Shown here: in pieces, positions 10,742 to 19,638 of the stretch
Layout of the letters: each line of letters starts with the position of its first letter
Numbering within the stretch: the stretch's first letter is position 1
From: Enterococcus gallinarum NBRC 100675
GTDB taxonomy: Bacteria > Bacillota > Bacilli > Lactobacillales > Enterococcaceae
Assembly: GCF_001544275.1 (NCBI RefSeq)
Contig: NZ_BCQE01000011.1
Coordinates: 1 to 64,000, forward strand
Direction: 5' to 3'
Length of the DNA: 64,000 bases
Notes under the pieces: model-generated
What the model was told of the DNA's origin: nothing
Seen by the model: the letters and a program-made list of their open reading frames with translations, nothing else
Databases searched by the model: none
Translations under genes and position numbers: made by a program

Positions 10742-11698
10742 ATGAAAAAATATCGTTGGGGCATAATTGGCCTTGGAGACATCGCCACACAATTTGCCGC
10801 TGGATTTGCAAGCGATGCTAGCGAATTGTACGGTGTCTGTGCCCGCCGTTACTCAAAAGTCCAAGCATTTGCGGAACGTTTCTCGATTCCTCAGGCTTAT
10901 GAATCTGCTGAAGCAATGTTGGCTGATCCATCGATCGATATCGTCTATATTGCGGTACCAAATGATATCCACCATCACTACATCATGGCAGCACTGGCAG
11001 CAGGGAAACACGTTCTTTGCGAAAAAGCGATCACTACAAGTGGCGATGAACTTGCTGAAGAACTGGCCTTAGCCAAAGAAAAAGGATTGGTTTTAGAAGA
11101 GGCGATGACCATCTACAACATGCCGCTTTATCATCGTCTAAAAGAAATCGTAGCCTCTGGCAAACTAGGAAAATTAAAAATGATTCAATCACCTTTTGGC
11201 AGTTACAAGGATCCTGATCCTCAAAATCGTTTTTTCAATCCTGATTTAGGCGGCGGTGCACTGCTTGACATTGGTACTTATGCCGTCTCTTTTGCCCGCT
11301 TTTTCATGAGTGAGTCACCAAAGGTAGAATTCAGCAGCATGAAGCCTTTTGAAACCGGCGTTGACGAACAATCCGTGACGATTTTGCGTAACCCAGCTGA
11401 TGAAATGGCCAGTGTGACCCTAACTTTCCAAGCTAAAATGCCAAAAACAGGAATCGTTGCTTTTGAAGAAGGCTATATCACAGTCGAAGAATATCCGCGG
11501 GCTGATAAAGCAACCATCCACTATCGTGATGGCTCCAATGAGTTTATTGAAACAGGCGATACGACCCAAGCACTAAATTACGAAATCGCCAATATGATTA
11601 AAACTATTGAAGGGACTTCTAAAGGATCGATCCATCTAACAAGTGACGTCATTGCCGTCTTAGACCAGATGCAACAATTTTGGAAGCAAACAAAATAA
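10742..11698 (+). CDS. Gfo/Idh/MocA-family oxidoreductase
   Basis: 318 residues. N-terminal Rossmann fold with WGIIGLGDIA (NAD(P)-binding) and AVPNDIHHHYIMAALAAGKHVLCEKA, which contains the family EK(P/A) motif with the catalytic Lys. The C-terminal substrate domain includes GGALLDIGTYAVSFARFF. Probably a sugar or inositol dehydrogenase; substrate unknown. Single-gene unit: TATACT lies about 25 nt before the ATG and a terminator follows. Confidence 0.88.
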   Translation: MKKYRWGIIGLGDIATQFAAGFASDASELYGVCARRYSKVQAFAERFSIPQAYESAEAMLADPSIDIVYIAVPNDIHHHYIMAALAAGKHVLCEKAITTSGDELAEELALAKEKGLVLEEAMTIYNMPLYHRLKEIVASGKLGKLKMIQSPFGSYKDPDPQNRFFNPDLGGGALLDIGTYAVSFARFFMSESPKVEFSSMKPFETGVDEQSVTILRNPADEMASVTLTFQAKMPKTGIVAFEEGYITVEEYPRADKATIHYRDGSNEFIETGDTTQALNYEIANMIKTIEGTSKGSIHLTSDVIAVLDQMQQFWKQTK

Positions 11699-11705
11699 AA
11701 CAATT

Positions 11706-11745
11706 GACTGCCCAGCGATTTGATTCGCTGGGCAGTCGTATTCTT
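11706..11745. terminator. Bidirectional terminator between convergent genes
   Basis: Perfect 13-bp stem GACTGCCCAGCGA (11706-11718) with 11725-11737, 6-nt loop; T-rich on the plus side (TTCTTTCCTTTTC). Separates the oxidoreductase gene from the convergent membrane protein gene. Confidence 0.85.
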
Positions 11746-11753
11746 TCCTTTTC

Positions 11754-12704
11754 TTAATGATCCCGTTCAGCAAATTCGGCTTTGATTTCAATAAAACGTT
11801 TAAACGACTGCAAAAATTGAAACAATTGCGCGCGATTTTCAAACTCCTCGCGATTTCTAGGCAGCGGTTTTTGTCGATAATCTTGATACAACTCTTCGAT
11901 CCTTAGCAAAAGGTCTTCGCCGTCGTTAGCTTCATCAAATGTTTCTGCGGTATACAGCAGCAAGGCACGAAATTTCTCTGTATAAACTTCTTCTACCCAA
12001 ATGGATCGCAAGAGACCAATCATTTCTGTCAACAAACGAACTTGCGCACGCCGCATCGCAAAATACGCTTCATAGTAACTATTCTTTTGGCTCCATTGGT
12101 TTTCTTGATGGACCTGTGCTTTTTCTTGTCCTTGTCGAATCTTTGCCAATAATGATTGACATTGCCCTTGCAAGGTCAATCGAGAAGGTTGATTTAAGTG
12201 TTCAGACATATCTTTTAAAAGTCTTTTAAACGTCTTTTCTGTTTCTTGCTGCAATTCTTTCAGTTCTTTTTCTCCATCTGGCATATAAAGATTAAATACT
12301 AATGCAAAGCCAACTCCGAGAATCATGAGCAAGAATTCATTGACGATCAAGCGCCAAGCAAAGGATTCTTCCAGTAAATAGTGCGTTACTAAGACTGAAT
12401 TGACCACGATGCCATCTGTCAATGAAAAACGGACAGCCATTGGGATGAACAAAAACAAAAAGAGCACAAACCCTAAAGGATTATATCCCAGAAGCGAAAA
12501 ACTGCAAAATGCCAGAATTGTCGCCAGTGCCAGTGAGATCAAGCGTCCAATGCCCGTATAAAGCGATGTTTTCTTTGTGTTGCCTACGCTCAAAATCGCA
12601 ATGATCCCTGCGGCTGGCGCATATAATAACCCAATCGCTTGAGCCACTGCCATCGATAAACCCGAAGCAATCGCTGTCTTGACTGTTCTCATTCCAATTT
12701 TCAT
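11754..12704 (-). CDS. Aromatic acid exporter-like membrane protein (ArAE/DUF939 type)
   Basis: 316 residues. Five to six membrane segments in the first 150 residues, then a soluble helical domain rich in Lys, Glu and Gln (about 165-316), the layout of the aromatic acid exporter/DUF939 family. It shares an opening motif (GMRTVKTAIA) with the divergent neighbour at 12801, which lacks the long C-terminal domain. Substrate unknown; efflux is inferred from family. Confidence 0.8.
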   Translation of the reverse strand: MKIGMRTVKTAIASGLSMAVAQAIGLLYAPAAGIIAILSVGNTKKTSLYTGIGRLISLALATILAFCSFSLLGYNPLGFVLFLFLFIPMAVRFSLTDGIVVNSVLVTHYLLEESFAWRLIVNEFLLMILGVGFALVFNLYMPDGEKELKELQQETEKTFKRLLKDMSEHLNQPSRLTLQGQCQSLLAKIRQGQEKAQVHQENQWSQKNSYYEAYFAMRRAQVRLLTEMIGLLRSIWVEEVYTEKFRALLLYTAETFDEANDGEDLLLRIEELYQDYRQKPLPRNREEFENRAQLFQFLQSFKRFIEIKAEFAERDH

Positions 12705-12800
12705 TCTGCACCTCCTTTCAAAGTATACTAAACAAAAAAGGATTTCACTAGAATTTATCGGTTATTTTGGTTATGATTAAAGAAAAGGAGGAAATCGATC

Positions 12801-13397
12801 ATGCAATTTGGCCGCTTTCGTTTAGGGATGCGAACGATAAAAACCGCAATTGCTGTCATGTTGTGTATCTTGCTGTTTCGATTTTTGAATCGCGGACAGC
12901 CTTTGATCGCTGCCCTTTCCGCTGTCTTCTCACTACGTCAAGATTTAACAACGACCCTTTCTTTTGGGAAATCACGAGTTTTAGGAAATTCGATCGGTGG
13001 GGCTACTGCCATCATCTACTTCTTCATGAAACAGTATTTCCACAATGATTTTTTGATCGAGTTATTGGTACTCCCCGCTTTAGTGGCCTTCATTATCGTT
13101 CTTTCGGATGGGATCAATAATAATTCCGGTATTATTTCTGGGATTGCTACGATGTTATTGATCACTCTTAGTGTTCCACAAGGAGAGTCTTTTATTTTTG
13201 CATTAGATCGCGTGTTAGACACTTTTATTGGTACGCTGATTGCGATCTTCATCAATTTTGTCTTGAGGCCTCCCGAAAAAGAAAAACAAGCAGAAATCAA
13301 AGAAGACTTGGTTGTATTGAAGGAAAGAGAAACGGAATTGAAAACTATGCTGGAAGATGTTCAAGAAGAAATCTCCAAGCAGCAAGAACAAAAATAA
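12801..13397 (+). CDS. Short aromatic acid exporter-like membrane protein
   Basis: 198 residues. Four to five membrane segments, then a coiled-coil-like charged tail (residues 155-198). N-terminal GMRTIKTAIAVML is nearly the same as the divergent protein at 11754-12704, so the two are distant paralogues placed back to back. GGAGG lies before the ATG. Ends in a weak hairpin. Confidence 0.8.
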   Translation: MQFGRFRLGMRTIKTAIAVMLCILLFRFLNRGQPLIAALSAVFSLRQDLTTTLSFGKSRVLGNSIGGATAIIYFFMKQYFHNDFLIELLVLPALVAFIIVLSDGINNNSGIISGIATMLLITLSVPQGESFIFALDRVLDTFIGTLIAIFINFVLRPPEKEKQAEIKEDLVVLKERETELKTMLEDVQEEISKQQEQK

Positions 13398-13458
13398 ACG
13401 CCCTCTCACTACTTAGCTTTTTACGTATCAAGACAGCTTGTGAGGAAGGCGTTTTTGC
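13394..13458 (+). terminator. Probable terminator, long imperfect hairpin
   Basis: AAACGCCCTCTCAC pairs imperfectly with GTGAGGAAGGCGTTT, with a long loop, and ends in TTTTTG. It starts at the stop codon of the 12801 gene. Confidence 0.55.
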
Positions 13459-13540
13459 TGTTTTCTTTTGTTGGGCAAGAAAAATTTGATCTACCTTCCA
13501 GCTATTGATGAAAATCGATAAAACAATTAAACGTTTTTAC

Positions 13541-13580
13541 AAAAAAAGCACAGATCACCAATTGGCGATCTGTGTCTTTT
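13541..13580. terminator. Terminator downstream of nagA
   Basis: ACAGATC(A)CCA / TGG(C)GATCTGT hairpin centred at about 13562, flanked by A7 on the left and T6 on the right, so it can act in both directions. It follows the nagA stop on the minus strand. Confidence 0.82.
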
Positions 13581-13586
13581 TTCTGC

Positions 13587-14732
13587 TTAAGCTTCGTACC
13601 GGCAAACACCATCTAAAAATGTCGCTTGCAGATTCATTTGAGGGTCCAACACGATAAAGTCAGCTGCCCGACCTTTCTTGATCATGCCGCATTTGTCGTC
13701 GATTTTACAACTGATTGCTGGCACTAGACTTGCCATCATGATTGCTTCTTGCGGGGTAGCAATCTCCCACTCAACAACATTTTTGATGGCTTCTTTTAAT
13801 TTCAAAATACTTCCGGCCAAGTTTCCTTCTTTTAGACGAGCTGTTCCATCTTTTACGACAACAGGGAATTCTCCAAGAATATAATCTCCATCCGGCATAC
13901 CTCCTGCCATCATACAGTCGGTGATCAAAGCAACATGGTCATGCCCGGCTTTTTCCATCAAGATCTCAGCCGCTTGCGGATGAACATGATGTCCATCACA
14001 GATCAATTCAGAGAATACTTCTTTTAATGATAGCAATGCTCCTACCATCCCTGGTTCACGGTGATTTAGTCCTCTCATTCCGTTATAGGCATGAACAAAA
14101 ACACTGGCTCCTGCTTCAACAGCAGCTTCAGCTTCCTGTAAAGTCCCATTACTATGACCTAAGGCAACCACAACACCTTCTTCTGTCACTTGAGACACAA
14201 AATCGGTAACGCCTTTACGTTCAGGAGCTAAGGCAATTTTTTTGATAATCCCACCAGAAGCTTCCTGCCATTCGTGGAATGTATCGATGTCTGGATCACC
14301 AAAATAGATTGGATTTTGAGCGCCTTTGTGTTCTTCAGTAAAGAAAGGTCCTTCAAAATAAATCCCTTGGATTTTCGCACCGGTAACAGAATCTTTCACT
14401 TGTCCGACAGTTTCTGCTACATCTCTTAGACGTTCTTTGCTGGAAGTCAATGTCGTCGGCAAGAAAGAAGTTACACCACAAGACAATAAGCCTTCTGACA
14501 TAGCTTTGATCCCTTCTGCATCGTTGTCCATGACATCGTGGTTCATGAACCCATGGATATGGGTATCTACGAGTCCTGGAGCTATCCATTGCCCAGAATA
14601 ATCTTTTACTTCCGCATCTTCCGGTACTTCATTGACGATATCGCCAAATTTGCCGTCAATGATCTCCAGATAACCTGCCCCATGAACAGCTGACTTCAAA
14701 AAGAATTTGTCCGCATAAATATATGTTTTCAT
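13587..14732 (-). CDS. nagA: N-acetylglucosamine-6-phosphate deacetylase
   Basis: 381 residues. Removes the acetyl group from GlcNAc-6-P, the first step in using GlcNAc from wall turnover. Amidohydrolase metal motif PGLVDTHIHGFMNHD near residue 55, FEGPFF with the metal-binding Glu, HAYNGMRG, and ITDCMMAGGMPDGDY (catalytic Asp region) are all present. Monocistronic; a TPR regulator gene lies upstream in the same direction with a 56-nt gap. Confidence 0.95.
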   Translation of the reverse strand: MKTYIYADKFFLKSAVHGAGYLEIIDGKFGDIVNEVPEDAEVKDYSGQWIAPGLVDTHIHGFMNHDVMDNDAEGIKAMSEGLLSCGVTSFLPTTLTSSKERLRDVAETVGQVKDSVTGAKIQGIYFEGPFFTEEHKGAQNPIYFGDPDIDTFHEWQEASGGIIKKIALAPERKGVTDFVSQVTEEGVVVALGHSNGTLQEAEAAVEAGASVFVHAYNGMRGLNHREPGMVGALLSLKEVFSELICDGHHVHPQAAEILMEKAGHDHVALITDCMMAGGMPDGDYILGEFPVVVKDGTARLKEGNLAGSILKLKEAIKNVVEWEIATPQEAIMMASLVPAISCKIDDKCGMIKKGRAADFIVLDPQMNLQATFLDGVCRYEA

Positions 14733-14788
14733 CTTGATCGCTCCTTATTTCTTTTCTTCCTTAAAATTACTCTTATTTGAGTAAGAAG

Positions 14789-15646
14789 TCAAGAAAGGTC
14801 TACACCATTTCTCGATGAATTTCGAATATCGACGACCGCTTGATAAAGAGCAAAACTTTCATCGGCTGCTTGCTGATTGTCAAGAGCGACAAAGACATGG
14901 CCTTTCAGTTCAAACAATTCTTCTAAAAAATAGAAACTGTTCTTTTCTCTGGCAAGATCGATACCTTCTTCTAGAATTTGTAAAGCAGTGGTGAATTCTT
15001 CTTGTTTCGCTAAAAAAACTGCATAGTTGTAGAATACTTTGGTCAAGGTTGTGGTCATCCGTTCTGCCGGCAGCACTTGCACCCCATGGTAACTTTTTTC
15101 TAGATGAAAACGTGCTTCTTCTAATTGCTGCATATCATTATACACTCGCCCCATACAACTTAAGAGTCGAATCTCCATCACAGAGATATTGATTTTATCT
15201 TGCTGATAAGAGTAGGATAAGCCTTTTTTAAGGCTTTCAATCGCTGCTTCATAATCTTGGAACAAGAAATATTCGCAACTCCCTAAAAAGTAATAGTACA
15301 TTTGCATGTCTGCGTCCAAATATAGATAGTCCATGATCGTTTTATCCTGCAGTTTGGTCAATAACTCTTGGTACTCTTTATGAACAAAATGGCTTTCCAT
15401 TTGAGCGAACACTTGATTCGTTCGATTGATCTCTTCAGCATGGAGCATCATTACTTGATCTAAGGTAACGCCTAATCGTTGACAGATTTGATGCATGACC
15501 AATACATTCGGTAATTCTTCATTATTTTCGATCCGGCTCAAAACACTTTGTGAACAGATATCTTCTGCCAACATCTTTTGTGTCATCTTGCGCTTTTTGC
15601 GGAACGTGCGAATGATTTGGCCAAAGGATTCTTGTGAATTTGCCAT
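14789..15646 (-). CDS. PlcR/Rgg-like transcriptional regulator (HTH plus TPR)
   Basis: 285 residues. N-terminal XRE-type helix-turn-helix (residues 8-65: GQIIRTFRKKRKMTQKMLAE, SQSVLSRIENN), then about 200 residues of TPR-like helices, the layout of peptide-sensing PlcR/Rgg/PrgX regulators. No obvious short signal-peptide gene follows on the same strand. A 22-bp perfect palindrome lies 30-51 nt upstream of the start and could be its own operator. Confidence 0.8.
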   Translation of the reverse strand: MANSQESFGQIIRTFRKKRKMTQKMLAEDICSQSVLSRIENNEELPNVLVMHQICQRLGVTLDQVMMLHAEEINRTNQVFAQMESHFVHKEYQELLTKLQDKTIMDYLYLDADMQMYYYFLGSCEYFLFQDYEAAIESLKKGLSYSYQQDKINISVMEIRLLSCMGRVYNDMQQLEEARFHLEKSYHGVQVLPAERMTTTLTKVFYNYAVFLAKQEEFTTALQILEEGIDLAREKNSFYFLEELFELKGHVFVALDNQQAADESFALYQAVVDIRNSSRNGVDLS

Positions 15647-15675
15647 GACTCTCCTCCAACTTTTTCAACATTAAA

Positions 15676-15697
15676 AAAAATGCGAATTCGCATTTTT
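15676..15697. promoter_or_regulatory. 22-bp perfect palindrome in a divergent promoter region
   Basis: Core TGCGAATTCGCA flanked by A5 and T5, perfectly symmetric. It lies between the divergent TPR regulator (start 15646) and the small DUF2187 gene (start 15789). Its position fits an operator better than a terminator, because no gene ends here. Confidence 0.6.
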
Positions 15698-15788
15698 AAT
15701 TTTCTTCATTTTAGCACATAATAGCAAAAAGGAAAGCAATTCCAACAATATCTTGGTATTTTTTAACAATTTAAAACGAGGTGTTTCT

Positions 15789-15968
15789 ATGACGATTAAC
15801 AGCACCATTACCTTCACTTGGGAAGGCAAGGTCTATGCAGGAAAAGTCGAAAGAGAATATGAAAATTCGGTTCTTGTGCAAGTGACAGACCCTAGCGAAG
15901 AAATGCTGGAAAAATTCAATGATCGAATGATCATCAGTAAAAAAAAATGTCAGCAGACTGCTGACTAA
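15789..15968 (+). CDS. DUF2187 small protein (YkvS-like)
   Basis: 59 residues from ATG 15789, placed behind GAGGTG. The frame is open further up (15753), but the shorter start has the ribosome-binding site. The FTWEGKVYAGKVEREYENSVLVQV core matches the small beta-barrel DUF2187 family of Firmicutes. Function unknown. Confidence 0.75.
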   Translation: MTINSTITFTWEGKVYAGKVEREYENSVLVQVTDPSEEMLEKFNDRMIISKKKCQQTAD

Positions 15969-16009
15969 GCATATGCAATAAGCGCTATGATTTTAAGATA
16001 TTCGATCAA

Positions 16010-16095
16010 TCAAAAAAACGAGCAGTTGGATCTGGTCCGATGCCTTGCTACAAGGTACAGGATAAGGAGCCAACTGTTCGTTATTTTTACTATTG
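16010..16095 (-). terminator. Long structured hairpin, probable terminator of the aminotransferase gene
   Basis: On the minus strand AACGAACAGTTGG pairs with CCAACTGCTCGTT (one mismatch) around a 45-nt interior that holds its own CCTTG-TAG-CAAGG hairpin; TTTTTTTG follows. It starts 25 nt after the aminotransferase stop. The branched interior is unusual for a simple terminator. Confidence 0.6.
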
Positions 16096-16116
16096 TTTAT
16101 TCCTACTATTGCTTAC

Positions 16117-17334
16117 TTATTTTTGCTGATAAGTGGCTAAAAACTCCCGCATCTTTTCGGTCGTTGCTTTCAAATCATCCATATTCGGTAAATAAACGAT
16201 TCGGAAATGATCTGGTTCTTGCCAATTAAATCCGCCCCCGTGCACTAATAGCACATGGTGCTCATGCAGAAAATCCAACACAAACTGTTCATCATTCTTA
16301 ATATTGAAGCGTTTGACATCGATCTTAGGGAAAATATAAAATGCCGCTTTAGGTTTAACAGCTGATAAACCAGGAATGTCATTCAATGCTTGATAAATAT
16401 ACTCTCTTTGCTCATAGATCCTTCCTCCTGGAAGCAGCAGTTCATCCGAACTTTGATAGCCACCTAACGCCGTCTGAATGATCTGCTGAGAAAGAACATT
16501 TGAACAAAGCCTCATAGAGGAAAGCATATTCAAGCCCTCAATATAATCTTTAACGTTTCTCTTATCCCCGCTAAGGACCATCCAGCCAACCCGGAATCCG
16601 GCTACGCGATGTGATTTAGACAATCCACCAAGAGTCACAACAAAGCGATCCGGAGCTAATGTAGCGATTGGGACGTGAACATAATCATCCATTACTAACC
16701 GATCATAGATTTCGTCAGAAAAAATAATCAAGTCATGGTCGCGAGCCACATCAACAATTTGCTGCAATACTTCTTTTGGATAGACAGCACCTGTAGGATT
16801 ATTAGGATTGATGATCACGATGGCTTTCGTTTTACTTGTGATTTTTGAACGAATATCTTCAATATCTGGGTTCCAGTCAGATTGTTCATCGCAAATGTAG
16901 TGTACAGGTTTTCCACCAGCTAAAGAGATCGATGCCGTCCATAAAGGATAATCAGGCATCGGCACCAACACTTCATCGCCATTATTGCATAGCCCTTGCA
17001 TACACATGGTGATCAGTTCTGATACACCATTTCCGGTATAAATATCATTGATCGTCACATTTGGAAACTTTTGTAATTGATAATATTGCTCGATGGCTTT
17101 GCGGGCTGAAAAAATCCCTTTAGAATCAGAGTAGCCTTCAGACTCCCGCACATTCATAATCAAGTCACGGACGATCTCATTTGGCGCTTCAAAACCAAAT
17201 GGGGCCGGATTACCTGTATTCAATTTCAAGATGCTGATGCCTTCTTCTTGCATCCGTTCTGCTTCTTCTAGGACTGGTCCCCGGACATCATAACTTACGC
17301 CTTCTAGTTTTGATGACTTTTCAAATTTTCTCAT
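16117..17334 (-). CDS. Pyridoxal-phosphate aminotransferase, AlaA/YfbQ-like
   Basis: 405 residues, fold-type I class I/II aminotransferase. Seen: LKLNTGNPAPFGFEAP near the N-terminus, GNGVSELITMCMQGL, INPNNPTGAVYP, SDEIYDRLVMDD, and the Schiff-base lysine in LGGLSKSHRVAGFRVGWM. It most resembles glutamate-pyruvate aminotransferase AlaA, making alanine from pyruvate. Monocistronic. Confidence 0.87.
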   Translation of the reverse strand: MRKFEKSSKLEGVSYDVRGPVLEEAERMQEEGISILKLNTGNPAPFGFEAPNEIVRDLIMNVRESEGYSDSKGIFSARKAIEQYYQLQKFPNVTINDIYTGNGVSELITMCMQGLCNNGDEVLVPMPDYPLWTASISLAGGKPVHYICDEQSDWNPDIEDIRSKITSKTKAIVIINPNNPTGAVYPKEVLQQIVDVARDHDLIIFSDEIYDRLVMDDYVHVPIATLAPDRFVVTLGGLSKSHRVAGFRVGWMVLSGDKRNVKDYIEGLNMLSSMRLCSNVLSQQIIQTALGGYQSSDELLLPGGRIYEQREYIYQALNDIPGLSAVKPKAAFYIFPKIDVKRFNIKNDEQFVLDFLHEHHVLLVHGGGFNWQEPDHFRIVYLPNMDDLKATTEKMREFLATYQQK

Positions 17335-17489
17335 TCGAATTCTCCTTTGACAGTAGAATCAATGCAAATTACCTTGGTTCTAGTGATATTCTTTTTTAAA
17401 AGATTGCATTTATTATAGCAAAAAGTTTAGAAAAAAAACGGTCAAATTGACAGAACTTTACGACTTTTAAATAAATTCTTTTCTAAAAG

Positions 17490-17532
17490 AAACGAATGAA
17501 CGCTCTTTTATTGCCTAGCCGTTCATTCGTTT
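17490..17532 (-). terminator. Terminator after the ABC transporter operon
   Basis: Perfect 13-bp stem AAACGAATGAACG (17490-17502) with 17520-17532, 17-nt loop. It lies 5 nt past the ABC ATPase stop on the minus strand. Confidence 0.72.
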
Positions 17533-17536
17533 TTGT

Positions 17537-18418
17537 TCAGTCATTCTCTGGAAAGAATTTTAAATAGCGTTCAGCTAATGCGAGATGGCCAATTGAAAAT
17601 TCTGTAAAACCAGCTTCAATAAAGCGTTGCGGCAGCTGAGGATCACTGATTTCGATTAAATAGACCTGTTCTTGAAGATCGATTGTCAATGTTGTTAATT
17701 CGGGAAATGAAACCAAAAACTCTGGATCTTTTGCTTTTAAATAAATTGGTTCATCTATTAAAGAATTCTTTCCCAGGTATTCATGGATAATCTTGCCATC
17801 TTTCAAAAACAAAACGCGATCTGCATAACTATCCAAATTGGTCAAAATATGGGAAGCAATCAGGATCGATTTCTTTTTCTCCCGCAACCCTTTTAAAACG
17901 TTAGAAATCAATTCCACATTGGTCGGATCCAACCCATTCATGACTTCGTCCATCAACATATAGGGCGTGTCTGTCACGATCTGCATCGCAAAACACAGTC
18001 TTTGACGCATCCCCAACGAATAGGTTCCAACCGGCCGCTTGATATAGTCAGTCATTCTTAATTGATTCACGGTTTGATCAATCAGCGCTTCCTCTGATCG
18101 CCACATTCGTTGATAAAGTTTTAAATGTTCTAATCCGCTGAGATCATTATATAGATCGTTCTGATCAGGGAAAAAAGAGATTTTCTGGTGAGCTGCCATT
18201 TCTGACTTCTTGGACGTGTAAAGCTGTGTTTGATCGAGAAAGATCTCCCCACTAGTCGGCTGAACAAAATTCATCAATACATTGAGTAGTGTTGATTTTC
18301 CAGTACCGTTCGGCGCCACTAAGCCGACGATTTCTCCAGGATGAAAGGCCAACGTTAAATCATCCAAAACATTTCGTTTAAATGTCACAGTTACGTTTTT
18401 CATTGCTAACATTTCCAA
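17537..18418 (-). CDS. ABC transporter ATP-binding protein
   Basis: 293 residues. Walker [13 protein letters not shown] (residues about 36-47), signature YSLGMRQRL, Walker [13 protein letters not shown] and H-loop IASHIL, then about 80 extra C-terminal residues typical of ABC-2 type exporters. It works with the two permeases encoded just upstream. Cargo unknown; no precursor peptide gene or histidine kinase is adjacent. Confidence 0.92.
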   Translation of the reverse strand: MEMLAMKNVTVTFKRNVLDDLTLAFHPGEIVGLVAPNGTGKSTLLNVLMNFVQPTSGEIFLDQTQLYTSKKSEMAAHQKISFFPDQNDLYNDLSGLEHLKLYQRMWRSEEALIDQTVNQLRMTDYIKRPVGTYSLGMRQRLCFAMQIVTDTPYMLMDEVMNGLDPTNVELISNVLKGLREKKKSILIASHILTNLDSYADRVLFLKDGKIIHEYLGKNSLIDEPIYLKAKDPEFLVSFPELTTLTIDLQEQVYLIEISDPQLPQRFIEAGFTEFSIGHLALAERYLKFFPEND

Positions 18419-18423
18419 ACCTC

Positions 18424-19638
18424 CTAAACAAGCTTAAATTGCTTCTGCTGTACACGAACAAAAAGACCGATCTCGATCAGCAGCCACACTACACCAAAAA
18501 GCAGCACTCCTTTCGCAAGGACAAACTCAGAGGACCCAAAATAAAAACGGCTGAATCCTGAAAGGATCTGACCATAATTTTGATACAAATAGGCATCATT
18601 TGATTTATCCAAGAATGCACTAAACCAGCGTCTCTGAAAAATAAGTGGACTAATCAAGCCAAAACCAGCAAGAAAGAGATTGGCTAATTCTGAGCGCCAA
18701 AGTGTGCTCAGCAAAAGAATGCCTCGGATATAGATCAATTGCAGCACGATTCCTACCCCCATACACTGAAGTAAGAAAACTCCAACAGGGCGTGTATAAA
18801 AAACATCGGCAGAAGAAATAGGATAACGGGCATCAAAGGATGAAGACAAGATACTGACGGGTAGGTCCAATGAGCCAAAGCCGAATTGGCAGCCGACACC
18901 GATCCAAATCAAAACGAGTGTACTGATCATCATCAGTGTTGACACAATAAACAGTGCCGCTGTCTTCGCCCAAAGAATCTCATCTACCGTCACCGGCAAA
19001 GATAAGAATAAGCTTTTGTGTCGACGATCCTTGGTCAGACTATCGATTGCCAAAAAGATCGTCACGCCAAGAAAGAGAAACGGCAAGTAATTCGTAAATG
19101 CCCGCTGAACAGATTGGATACCCGTTTTTTGTTCCAACACATACTTGGAAAGCTTTTTGTTTGGTAATTGGCTGGCACTTTCCATCCATTTTGCAGTGGA
19201 GGCATAGCCGTATTTCCCATCATAAGCCGCATAATAGTTCTGATAAGTATAATAGTCAGGCGTGAAGAAAATTGTTTCATCATCGGTATATTGGAGACTC
19301 AGCTGATACCATTGGCTCGTTGCTTTGGCATACTTTTGCCAATCATTGGCAGCTAGGGAAGTTAATCGTAAGCTATCTGCTTGATTCCATGGCTCGAACA
19401 TCGCTACTGCCATGGCGGCGGACCAATGATCTGAGGGATTTTCTGCTTGTTCATCCAAAAAGGATTGTCTAGTCAAATACCGCTGTTCAATTTCATTTTT
19501 GTCTATTCGCTCAATTGGCCGATAGGTGCGATCACGAAAACTGTATACGCCAGCAACGATTACTAACAAGCACCATAGCCCGATCGTTTTTTTACTTTTG
19601 ATTAATTGCTGTAGTTCAAAGAGAAAATAATTTTTCAT
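18424..19638 (-). CDS. ABC-2-type transporter permease
   Basis: 404 residues. N-terminal membrane segment (about 17-32), a large extracytoplasmic loop (about 35-180) and five to six C-terminal membrane segments. This is the layout of permeases in bacteriocin-immunity or antimicrobial-peptide exporters. It is 5 nt upstream of the ATPase gene and abuts the second permease gene. Confidence 0.82.
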   Translation of the reverse strand: MKNYFLFELQQLIKSKKTIGLWCLLVIVAGVYSFRDRTYRPIERIDKNEIEQRYLTRQSFLDEQAENPSDHWSAAMAVAMFEPWNQADSLRLTSLAANDWQKYAKATSQWYQLSLQYTDDETIFFTPDYYTYQNYYAAYDGKYGYASTAKWMESASQLPNKKLSKYVLEQKTGIQSVQRAFTNYLPFLFLGVTIFLAIDSLTKDRRHKSLFLSLPVTVDEILWAKTAALFIVSTLMMISTLVLIWIGVGCQFGFGSLDLPVSILSSSFDARYPISSADVFYTRPVGVFLLQCMGVGIVLQLIYIRGILLLSTLWRSELANLFLAGFGLISPLIFQRRWFSAFLDKSNDAYLYQNYGQILSGFSRFYFGSSEFVLAKGVLLFGVVWLLIEIGLFVRVQQKQFKLV

